This document shows, piece after piece, positions 9,339 through 17,848 of a DNA stretch of 64,000 bases. Below the pieces are notes generated by a model that was given only the letters and a program-made list of their open reading frames with translations, did not search any database and was not told the origin of the DNA. Each line of letters begins with the position of its first letter. The stretch's first letter is position 1. A program made the position numbers and the translations under genes. Source of the stretch: Clostridia bacterium (lineage in GTDB: Bacteria; Bacillota; Clostridia; RUG12999); assembly GCA_022801925.1 (NCBI GenBank), contig JAAWTG010000002.1, positions 1 through 64,000 on the forward strand. The letters run 5' to 3'.

Positions 9339-10298
9339 ATGAAACGAAGTAAAGTGATAGTGGCGGCGCTGCTGGCGCTGATACTGCAATTTGGTATGGT
9401 AACGGGTGTTGGTATACAGAACCATATGACAAATGCAGCGGCATATGAATTGATACCGGTGGGGGTTGGTAATCAAAACAGCTACCGTTCCAGCGGCGGA
9501 AGCAGTTCGCGTTCCAGGTCTTCCTATTCCGGTTCCTATCGGAGCGGAAGCAGCAGTGACGGCGAATCGCTGGCATGGTTATTGTTATTCATGTCCACAC
9601 ATCCGATTGGGTCGGGTGCGGTGATTATCGTTTTGATTGTGCTGGCGATTTTGTGGAACAAAAAGAAAAACAGCGGCAATGCGGGCAATATGGGAAATGT
9701 AGGTCAGGCGCCGGTATATCAGCCGAAAATGCCGGCAGATTTGACGCCGCTGGAGGCATTGGATCCGGAATTTTCTGCCGACCAGTTTATTAGCTGGACA
9801 AAAGAAGTGTTTGTCACACTAAATCAGGCGTGGACTGCTAAGGATTGGTCTAAAATCCGTCCGTTTGAGTCAGACGCATTGTTCAAAGAACACAGTCAAT
9901 TGCTGGAGGATTACATCAACGGCGGAAAAACCAATGTATTGGACCGTGTTGCTGTCAAAGACGCTGTGATTACCAATTACTATGAGGACAGTCAGAATGA
10001 ATATCTGGAGGTTACCATGCTGACCAATATGATAGATTATGTTGTGGAGGACGCGACCGGAAAAGTGACGGCGGGCGACAAGACAACGCTTTGGGATATG
10101 GAATACACGCTGAAATTTATGCGCAGCCGCGGCGTGAAAACGGCGGGCAACATGGAAGGACTTGCAACGGTGAACTGCCCGAACTGCGGTGCGCCGACAG
10201 AAGTAACGTCGCAGGGACAGTGTGAATATTGTAAATCTGTTATCACAACAGGCAAATATAACTGGGTGCTGTGCAGCTATACCGGAAGAAATCTGTAA
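9339..10298 (+). CDS. Tim44-like domain / zinc-ribbon membrane protein (founding member of the array)
   Basis: GGAG SD at 9329; signal/TM, Ser/Arg/Gly-rich segment, second TM, Tim44-like domain (FISWTKEVFVTLNQAWTAKDWSKIRPF...MIDYVVEDATGKV...EYTLKFMRS), CPNCGAP...CEYCKS. Confidence 0.8.
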   Translation: MKRSKVIVAALLALILQFGMVTGVGIQNHMTNAAAYELIPVGVGNQNSYRSSGGSSSRSRSSYSGSYRSGSSSDGESLAWLLLFMSTHPIGSGAVIIVLIVLAILWNKKKNSGNAGNMGNVGQAPVYQPKMPADLTPLEALDPEFSADQFISWTKEVFVTLNQAWTAKDWSKIRPFESDALFKEHSQLLEDYINGGKTNVLDRVAVKDAVITNYYEDSQNEYLEVTMLTNMIDYVVEDATGKVTAGDKTTLWDMEYTLKFMRSRGVKTAGNMEGLATVNCPNCGAPTEVTSQGQCEYCKSVITTGKYNWVLCSYTGRNL

Positions 10299-10366
10299 TA
10301 ACAGAAACATGAAGCGAACCTGCGCTTGGATAAACAGGAGAAAATATCCTATTATGGGGGTGGTGC

Positions 10367-11080
10367 ATGATGCATGAATCGGATATTATCCTTTTATTTG
10401 AATTTATGTGCATATTGATAGGCGGCGTTATTACACTTATTTGTATTTATTATGATAAACAAAAAGCGAAAAACAGCCAAATGGTAAAGACATTCCCGCC
10501 GCTAAAGCAGGCGGACATTTCGGCGCTGAAAAGAAAAGAACCGCGGTTTTCGGCATTTCACTTTACCAGATGGACAGGGGAATTGTTTCGACAGCTGGCA
10601 ATAGCATATCGGGTGGAAGAACTGGAACCGATTCGCCCCTGCATGACAGATGAATTTTATGAAAGCTGCCGGAATCGGCTCATAGCATTAGAAAAACAGG
10701 GCGAGAGAGAGGTTTATAAGTGGATTGAGGTTAGAAATGCCGTTATTACCGGCTGCCGCGTGCAAGAACAGCAGGAACAACTGATTGTTACATTGCAATT
10801 TACAACCATTTGTTATAAAATGGATATGAAAACAAACCGTATCATAAGCGGAAACGCCGATACAACCGCTCGGTTTCAATATGAATTGGCGTTTGTGCGC
10901 TACCATGCGCAGCAGAAGAAAGCTGTCCCGCGGGCGGAATACTGTCCGCACTGCGGCGCACCGATAGAAAAGAAGGGACAAGGACAGTGCGACTATTGCA
11001 AATCCAAACTTGCAGTGGCAGTGAGCGGCAACAGAAATCGTAGTTGGAGGCTATGCTGCTGCGCCAAGATAGAGTGGTAG
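10367..11080 (+). CDS. Tim44-like / zinc-ribbon protein, type A, N-terminal TM
   Basis: PPLKQADISALKRKEPRFSAFHFTRWTGELFRQL...IRPCMTDEFYESCRNR; CPHCGAP...CDYCKS. Confidence 0.75.
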   Translation: MMHESDIILLFEFMCILIGGVITLICIYYDKQKAKNSQMVKTFPPLKQADISALKRKEPRFSAFHFTRWTGELFRQLAIAYRVEELEPIRPCMTDEFYESCRNRLIALEKQGEREVYKWIEVRNAVITGCRVQEQQEQLIVTLQFTTICYKMDMKTNRIISGNADTTARFQYELAFVRYHAQQKKAVPRAEYCPHCGAPIEKKGQGQCDYCKSKLAVAVSGNRNRSWRLCCCAKIEW

Positions 11081-11149
11081 CAGAGGCACTGCGCCGGAGG
11101 GGATTGACAAAGTGTGGGGCAGCGGAAGAATGAAAAATGATGGTGGTAC

Positions 11150-11881
11150 ATGATGGGATATTTGGAAAATTTTTTAATGCGGATCATGTGGAATGAATTT
11201 GAAAAGCTGGACGGATACAGCGGCGGAGACGAACCGCTTTGGATTCAGTGGACGAGACCGTCATATCCTAAAGTAGAAGAAACCGATTTAGCGCGTCTGA
11301 TAGTGAAAGATTCAAATTTTTCGCCGGAGCGGTTTGTTGACGATGTGGAACAATTGTTTTTGCGTGTGACGCAGGCGGAGGAGAACAATGATTTAAACAG
11401 CATTCAGCCCTATATCACAACAAGTTTGTATGGGCGTCTTCAAAAACGGCTGCGGGACTATAAAAAGTCTCATGAAAAGCCTGTTTACAAACGCATGACA
11501 ATCAGCAATGCCGTCATCACGGATTATGAGGAAAAACAGTATAGCGATTATCTGGAAGTGACGCTGCAAATATTGATGGTGCATTATGTTATAAATTGTG
11601 ATACAGGAAAATTGAGATGGAAACATTCAAAACGGTTGGAGCGATTTCAATATCAAATGGAATTTGTTTGCCGTGAAATAGAGCAGATGCCGAAAAAACG
11701 GAGAATACATTGCCCGCACTGCGGCGCGACGATTGTCGTGCAGGGGCAGGTAAAATGCCCGTATTGTAAATCTATTGTGACCATGCAGGGATCCCAAAGC
11801 GGACAGGGGAAACAGAGATGGAAGTGGCTGCTGAACGATATCAGCGGCGGACGCTGCGAATCGGATAGTATTTGGGGATAA
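11150..11881 (+). CDS. Tim44-like / zinc-ribbon protein, type B, no obvious TM
   Basis: DLARLIVKDSNFSPERFVDDVEQLFLRV...NAVITDYEEKQYSDYLEVTLQ; CPHCGAT...CPYCKS. Confidence 0.75.
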   Translation: MMGYLENFLMRIMWNEFEKLDGYSGGDEPLWIQWTRPSYPKVEETDLARLIVKDSNFSPERFVDDVEQLFLRVTQAEENNDLNSIQPYITTSLYGRLQKRLRDYKKSHEKPVYKRMTISNAVITDYEEKQYSDYLEVTLQILMVHYVINCDTGKLRWKHSKRLERFQYQMEFVCREIEQMPKKRRIHCPHCGATIVVQGQVKCPYCKSIVTMQGSQSGQGKQRWKWLLNDISGGRCESDSIWG

Positions 11882-11910
11882 AAGGAAAATGCGGATAGGG
11901 GGCGTGGAAG

Positions 11911-12639
11911 TTGCTAGGCGTTTTGTTTTGCATATTTTGCATACTTTGCGTGATACTTGGTTTTTGCATCAATAAACTCATGTCCGGCAGAAACGGCGAC
12001 CTTGAATATGAAATGCAGGAGGGCGCGCCGGAAGAAATTCCGCAAGTGGGGTTTCCGCCGCTGCACGCGGTGAATTTATCGGAACTGCGCAAGAAAGAGC
12101 CGGAATTTTCTTCAGGGCGTTTTATCAAATGGGGCAGAGAACTGTTTTGGCAGTTTGCCAACGCGTCAGAGGAGTGGGAGATAGAACCAATTCGACCGTA
12201 TCTCACGGAAGGATTTTACCGAAGCTGTCAAAACAGATGCCAAGATTTGCAAAAACGCGGCGTGAAAATTGTTTATGAACAACGCATAGAACAAAATATT
12301 GCCATTACCGGCTACCGCGTGCAAAATCAGCAGGAATATCTTGCCATGGCATTGCAGGTCTACATCACTTTTGCTATGATAGATGTGAGAACAGGCAGAA
12401 GAGTTGACGGAAAACGCAGTACGTCGCGGCACATGAAATATGAACTGGAATTTATGCGGCAGACCGCCGGAGATATGCCGGATATGGTGCGCGGGGGATG
12501 CTGTCCGCATTGCGGCGCACCGGTAGAAAACGACAGGCAGGAACGGTGTAGTTATTGCAGAGAAAAATTGATATTTGAACCTAAGACGGAAAACTGTAAT
12601 TGGCTGCTAGGCAAATGTACAGAGAAGCGGTATGAGTAG
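11911..12639 (+). CDS. Tim44-like / zinc-ribbon protein, type A', N-terminal TM
   Basis: PPLHAVNLSELRKKEPEFSSGRFIKWGRELFWQFANA...IRPYLTEGFYRSCQNR closely resembles the 10367 product; TTG start. Confidence 0.75.
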   Translation: MLGVLFCIFCILCVILGFCINKLMSGRNGDLEYEMQEGAPEEIPQVGFPPLHAVNLSELRKKEPEFSSGRFIKWGRELFWQFANASEEWEIEPIRPYLTEGFYRSCQNRCQDLQKRGVKIVYEQRIEQNIAITGYRVQNQQEYLAMALQVYITFAMIDVRTGRRVDGKRSTSRHMKYELEFMRQTAGDMPDMVRGGCCPHCGAPVENDRQERCSYCREKLIFEPKTENCNWLLGKCTEKRYE

Positions 12640-12692
12640 AGTGATTATTTCGCAGATGAAAGATAATGCGATAATAAAAGGGGGGCAGCAAG

Positions 12693-13445
12693 GTGTCCGA
12701 GGGTCTTGCAGCAATTGTAGGCGTGATAGTGATTATTGGCTATCTTTTACTGGGTTATTATACAGATGAAACGGAGGGCGCCGAAAGACGTGAACCGTGG
12801 ACAGTGTTCAGGAGACCGCGAAAGAGAAAAAACACTATCTATGACCATCAGCAAGTGCAAAGGGCAGATTTGACGCGGTTGATGGTAAAAGAACCGAAGT
12901 TTTCTACTGATAGGTTTGCGTCCGACGCAAGAGAACTGTTTTTTAGCGTTATCGGCGCGCTGAAACGTAAGGATATCAAGGAACTTCGACCGCATGTCAC
13001 CGGAAAAATGTACGATACGCTCGGGAAAAAGCTGTTGGAATATCAAAATTTGAACAGAAAAGAAGTTTGGGACCGCATTATGGTCAACAATGCTGTCGTT
13101 ACCGATTATCAGGAAAGGAAAAACAGCGATGTGCTGGAGGTCACGGTGCATGTGACCATGAACCACTATGTGGAGGACAAAAAGACGGGCGCAATTTTGG
13201 AAGGAGATTTATTGGGACTGTATAAGTATGAATATCAAATGGAATATATCCGCAGAGAAAACAGAAAATTACCGGAAGGCGTGCGGGAAACCTTTTGCCC
13301 GCATTGCGGCGCGCCGCTGAAAGTGGGGAGTCAAACAAAATGTCCCTATTGTAAATCCATTATTATGACAAATGTGGAAGAAGGTCAGCGCATGGGAAAA
13401 AGCAGTCAGTGGCTGCTGAATCAGATGCATGGCAAAGTGTTATAA
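12693..13445 (+). CDS. Tim44-like / zinc-ribbon protein, type B', N-terminal TM
   Basis: DLTRLMVKEPKFSTDRFASDARELFFSV...NNAVVTDYQERKNSDVLEVTVH resembles the 11150 product; CPHCGAP...CPYCKS; GTG start. Confidence 0.75.
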   Translation: MSEGLAAIVGVIVIIGYLLLGYYTDETEGAERREPWTVFRRPRKRKNTIYDHQQVQRADLTRLMVKEPKFSTDRFASDARELFFSVIGALKRKDIKELRPHVTGKMYDTLGKKLLEYQNLNRKEVWDRIMVNNAVVTDYQERKNSDVLEVTVHVTMNHYVEDKKTGAILEGDLLGLYKYEYQMEYIRRENRKLPEGVRETFCPHCGAPLKVGSQTKCPYCKSIIMTNVEEGQRMGKSSQWLLNQMHGKVL

Positions 13446-13491
13446 ATCCATTTTATATAGAAATTTATAGTTGATGAAAGGAAGGGTAATC

Positions 13492-14784
13492 ATGGGATTG
13501 ATTAAAGCATTCAGTGGGGCGGTTCGTTCAGAACTGGCAGACCAGTGGAAAGAGTATTTTTATTGTGACAGCATGGGAACAAGTACGCTTCTTTGCAAAG
13601 GTGCAAAGAGAACAGGAACAACACAGTTCAAAAGCAGCAACACCAAAGCAAGCGACAACGTCATTTCGGAAGGGTCTATGATTGCGGTCAATGAAGGACA
13701 GGCTATGCTGGTGGTGGAGAACGGTAAAATCGTTGATTTTACCTGCGAACCGGGCGGATACCGTTATGATTTCAAAACGGAACCGTCGCTGTTTTCCGGC
13801 AGTTTCGGCAATGCGCTGACCAGAACCTTTCAGGAGGTTGGGAAACGGTTTGCGCTTGGCGGAGAAACCGGAAAAGACCAGCGGGTATATTATGTGAATC
13901 TCAAGGAAATTGTCGGCAACAAATTTGGGTCGGCGCAGCCTATGCCCTATGACGACCCGTACTATAAAACTGTGTTATACGTCCGCTATTTCGGCGTATA
14001 CAGTTTCAAAGTGACCGACCCGCTGCGTCTCTATACGGCGGTCGCCGGAAATGTGGAAAAAGAATACCGCGCCGGTCAATTGCAGGAACAAAGCGATACA
14101 GAGTTCTATGGCGCGCTGGATACGGCGATGTCCAAATTGGCGGCAGACGGCGTGAAATTTAGTATGCTGCCCTCCAAACAGATGGAGCTTGCCAATTATA
14201 TGAACGAAGCGCTGGACGAATCATGGCGGCAGCTGCGCGGACTGGAAATTATTTCGGTGGGTATCAACAAAATCACGCCCGACGATAAATCCAGAGAACG
14301 GATTGAACAGTTCGACAACGCGACCATGTTGGGCGGTAATCAGGCGGCAATGCAGGGACGCATGACGAGCGCACAGGCAACCGCATTTGAAAACATGGGC
14401 AAACAGTCCGCCGGTACAAGCGGAATGGATATGATGGGCATGGCGTTTGGCGTGCAGGCAATGAATCAGATGGGACAAATGATGCAGCAGCAAACGCCGC
14501 AAGCGGCGCCGCAGTCTGCCACACCGCAGCCTGAAACGGCGCAGAAGGAAGCGGATACATGGAAATGCGCGTGTGGTGCGGAAAATGCAGGAAAGTTCTG
14601 TAGTGAATGCGGACTGGAAAAACCCAAGACGGAAACGGAATGGGTGTGCGCGTGCGGTACAAAGAATGCAGGAAAATTCTGTAGTGAATGCGGTAAACCA
14701 CGTCCGGAGGAAGGCTGGACGTGTGCGTGCGGCGCAGAAAACAAAGGGAAATTCTGCAGCGAATGCGGCAGCCCCAGACCGTAA
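13492..14784 (+). CDS. SPFH-domain protein with three C-terminal zinc ribbons (YdjI-like / virion-core-protein-like)
   Basis: MGLIKAFSGAVRSELADQWKEYFYCDSM...; RBS aaggaaggg; C-terminal WKCACGAENAGKFCSECG / WVCACGTKNAGKFCSECG / WTCACGAENKGKFCSECG. Confidence 0.85.
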   Translation: MGLIKAFSGAVRSELADQWKEYFYCDSMGTSTLLCKGAKRTGTTQFKSSNTKASDNVISEGSMIAVNEGQAMLVVENGKIVDFTCEPGGYRYDFKTEPSLFSGSFGNALTRTFQEVGKRFALGGETGKDQRVYYVNLKEIVGNKFGSAQPMPYDDPYYKTVLYVRYFGVYSFKVTDPLRLYTAVAGNVEKEYRAGQLQEQSDTEFYGALDTAMSKLAADGVKFSMLPSKQMELANYMNEALDESWRQLRGLEIISVGINKITPDDKSRERIEQFDNATMLGGNQAAMQGRMTSAQATAFENMGKQSAGTSGMDMMGMAFGVQAMNQMGQMMQQQTPQAAPQSATPQPETAQKEADTWKCACGAENAGKFCSECGLEKPKTETEWVCACGTKNAGKFCSECGKPRPEEGWTCACGAENKGKFCSECGSPRP

Positions 14785-14804
14785 ATAGAAGGAATAAAGA
14801 ATGA

Positions 14805-14853
14805 TAAAAAAGGTAGTTTGAACTGCTAAGCGCAGTTCAAACTACCTTTTTTG
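14805..14853. terminator. bidirectional intrinsic terminator
   Basis: aaaaaaggtagtttgaactgc / gcagttcaaactaccttttttt. Confidence 0.9.
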
Positions 14854-14922
14854 CTAAAATGAATTGTCCGTTAAGAATGGGTATCTTTTGACGAATAGTG
14901 CCAATGGTTGCTTTATATCTAC

Positions 14923-14995
14923 CCTATGTGAGTATAATGCGCCGACAGCACGATTCGCTGTACCGATTGCCTAACATGGTATTATACTCGAATAG
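14923..14995. repeat. imperfect inverted repeat, possible small mobile/structured element
   Basis: cctatgtgagtataatgc ... gtattatactcgaatagg, with an inner acagc/cgctgt hairpin. Confidence 0.5.
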
Positions 14996-15017
14996 GTTTG
15001 ATTCACACAAATTAGAT

Positions 15018-17816
15018 TTACCAAGTCATAGCCGGTTCCTCTGGCGTGGGTGAAGGTGTGGGAGCGTCGATTGGTGAATCGCTTTGTGCAGGCGGCGTTA
15101 CAGTCGGCTGTTGCTGGGCGATTTCCTCGTTCAGACGCTGCATATCTTTGACAATCGCGTCCACTTCCTTCATGGTTTTTCCATAGTTCTCCCAATCGTT
15201 TTCGCTCATGAACTGTTTTGCTTGATTATATTTTTCCGTCAGCTTCTGCGACAGGGAATATAAATCTTCATTGACCGGCTGCACTTGTTCCGGCGGTGTT
15301 TCTTCATTGGTTTCAGGCATTTGCGGATTCGCATTAAACATGGCTTCAAATGCGGCTTCCAGTGTTGGCTCCATCACAACAGTGTCTCCATATGCCAGAA
15401 TAACGCGTTTGACCTCCGGCAGTCCTGCGCTGTTTTGCGACGTGATATACACAGGCTCTACATAGACAATGGAATCCTTAATGGGAATCACCAGCAAATT
15501 GCCGCGCATGACATTGGAACCGCCCTGTCCCCAGAGCGTCAGTTCTCTGGAAATGTTAGGGTCGTTGTCAATTTTATTTTCAATTTGCAGCGTTCCATAG
15601 ACATGCTTGCCTTTGGGGAATTTATAGGACACCATTTTTCCATAATTCAAGCCGTCCGACATCACGCCAATCCAGCCCACCAAATTGGTATCCTTGTTGT
15701 TCAGCGTATAGGGTACCATTAGCATAAATTCCGCAGATCCATTGATATCCACAAAATTATAATAGGGCGCAATTGCCTGAATTTCGCTTTTGCTGCCATA
15801 TTTTTCGCGGGCAATTTCCCATACGTCCGACTGCGCATAAAACGTTGCAGGGTCGGTGGTATGATATTTTTTATAGATATTTGCCTGCACCTGAAACAGT
15901 TTTTCGGGATATTTGATTTGCAGCGCTACATCATAGGGGAGCGGTTCTGTTTTAAACGTACCCGGATAGACTTTATTATAGGTCTGCATAATGGGGTCGC
16001 TGTGGTCGATGATGTAGATATCCACCGTGCCGTTGTAGGCGTCCACCAGCGCTTTGACGGAATTGCGGATATAGTTGCGCCCGTCCGTCATTTGGGAATA
16101 GGGATAATATTCCGTGGAGGTATAGCCGTCCACTACCCATTTCAGCCGTCCGTCGTTGGTAACGGTGATATGCACGTCATCATCAAAGGAAATAAACGGA
16201 ACCACGTTGCGCACGCGGTCTACCACATTGCGGTTGAGCAGCATACGGCTGTCCGCGTTGATATACTGTGAAGTCACCAAGTTCATATCCATATATTTGA
16301 TGGCAAAAAGCAGACGGTTGAGCGCGGTCATTTCAATACCGGCAGGTCCTTGGTAGCTATATTCGTTTTCCGTTTGTCCTTCTGCAAAATCCAGTTCTTT
16401 TTGCGCCGTATTCACGAGCGTATAGGAATCGCTGTTGATTTCACCGAAATAGATACGCGGTTCCGTGATAGCCGGCAGTTCGTCTGTTGTGAGCTGCACG
16501 GGAATATCTTTCACCAGAAAATCCGGCTGTCCTTCCGCAGTGACGTGGTTGGTGGGACTCATCACAAGCCCATAACCATGCGTGAAACGCATTTTTTCGT
16601 TGACATAGGTCATTTTGCTGGTCGAGGTGGTCGGCTGCATTTCGCGGACGGAAATGAATGCGGACTTGCGTTTGCCGTCCGTTGTCTGATAGGGAATGAC
16701 GTCCACATCTTTGAATTGGTAGTAGCTGCGAATACCCTGCAATTGGTTATACGCGGTAAGCGTCGCCTGATAGTCTGCAATACGAATATTGTCCAGCGTA
16801 TCCTGCGAAATGCTTTCAGGGTCTAATGTATCGGACAGAGGATATTCCAAATCCTGTGTATCTGTGAGGTTATATGCCTGTAGCGTAGCATCAATGTTGT
16901 GCCGGATATAGGGGCGTTCCATTGCCGCTTCGTTGGGGAACACGGCAAAATTTTGCACACAGATGGAGATAGCGCCGATAAGCACCCATGCCGCAGGATA
17001 ACATGCGGCGCAGACCAGTAAACGTTTGAATTGCCCGCGTAGCAAAAACCAAATACAACCGACTACAATCACAATCAGCGCATAGGGCATGATACGGTAG
17101 AAATTCAGCCACACCACCATGTCAGTATAGCCGCCGCCTATCATATCGCCATTAGGCTTAAACAATAGTTCCTCCGCCTGAAAATGGAAGTTATAGGCGG
17201 AAATCAAAAAACAAAGCAGCACATGGACAGTCAGTTCAATGATAATGCCTTTTTGTTTCAGCAGTTCCGAAGGATGTTTGATGCCGTTGCGCACATAGTA
17301 GAGCAGGACAATGGCAAAAACATATACCGCCAGAAAAATGGAAAGTCCCAGCAATGTCTGTGTGAGCTGCATAAACAGAGGACGCTGAAAAACATAGTAT
17401 CCGATGTTTTTATGCAAAATGGGGTCGTTTTCCGCAAACCAAGAGGGGTTAAACGCTGTGAGAACGGTTGTGTAAATATTCTGGTCGATAAACGATGCTC
17501 CGACAATAGCAATCAGCAGACTCATAATGATGAAATGCGACCGTTTGGTTAAAAAACCGCTGGTTTGCTCCCATTTGAGCAAGTTGCGGCGCAGCACCAT
17601 GTTGGTGATGACTGCCAGAATAAAAATTGCGGCAAACGCGCTGACACGCGCCAGCAAGCTAATGGAGAAATTCACCCAGAATACTTTGGTATACTGCGTG
17701 CCTACTTCGTAAATATCCAGATAGTTCAGATAAAACGCAGCAACCCAAATGCCGAGCAGAATCACAGCGATTCCCGCCGCCGCGCCAATGGTAATTTTTT
17801 TTGCTTTGGAAGCCAA
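15018..17816 (-). CDS. UPF0182 family membrane protein
   Basis: 932 aa; N-terminal TM segments and family-typical sequence (YNLTDTQDLEYPL..., WYASQQ-free body, PYSQMTDGRNYIRNSVKALVDAYNGTVDIY). Confidence 0.9.
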   Translation of the reverse strand: MASKAKKITIGAAAGIAVILLGIWVAAFYLNYLDIYEVGTQYTKVFWVNFSISLLARVSAFAAIFILAVITNMVLRRNLLKWEQTSGFLTKRSHFIIMSLLIAIVGASFIDQNIYTTVLTAFNPSWFAENDPILHKNIGYYVFQRPLFMQLTQTLLGLSIFLAVYVFAIVLLYYVRNGIKHPSELLKQKGIIIELTVHVLLCFLISAYNFHFQAEELLFKPNGDMIGGGYTDMVVWLNFYRIMPYALIVIVVGCIWFLLRGQFKRLLVCAACYPAAWVLIGAISICVQNFAVFPNEAAMERPYIRHNIDATLQAYNLTDTQDLEYPLSDTLDPESISQDTLDNIRIADYQATLTAYNQLQGIRSYYQFKDVDVIPYQTTDGKRKSAFISVREMQPTTSTSKMTYVNEKMRFTHGYGLVMSPTNHVTAEGQPDFLVKDIPVQLTTDELPAITEPRIYFGEINSDSYTLVNTAQKELDFAEGQTENEYSYQGPAGIEMTALNRLLFAIKYMDMNLVTSQYINADSRMLLNRNVVDRVRNVVPFISFDDDVHITVTNDGRLKWVVDGYTSTEYYPYSQMTDGRNYIRNSVKALVDAYNGTVDIYIIDHSDPIMQTYNKVYPGTFKTEPLPYDVALQIKYPEKLFQVQANIYKKYHTTDPATFYAQSDVWEIAREKYGSKSEIQAIAPYYNFVDINGSAEFMLMVPYTLNNKDTNLVGWIGVMSDGLNYGKMVSYKFPKGKHVYGTLQIENKIDNDPNISRELTLWGQGGSNVMRGNLLVIPIKDSIVYVEPVYITSQNSAGLPEVKRVILAYGDTVVMEPTLEAAFEAMFNANPQMPETNEETPPEQVQPVNEDLYSLSQKLTEKYNQAKQFMSENDWENYGKTMKEVDAIVKDMQRLNEEIAQQQPTVTPPAQSDSPIDAPTPSPTPEEPAMTW

Positions 17817-17848
17817 ATAAATCCTTCCTTTCTATTCGCCGCGGGACT

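Noticed and set aside
14560-14784. Short-period repeats considered as a CRISPR-like array
   Set aside because: They encode in-frame zinc ribbons; spacing and variation are those of a protein repeat. No CRISPR array or cas gene was seen in the window.
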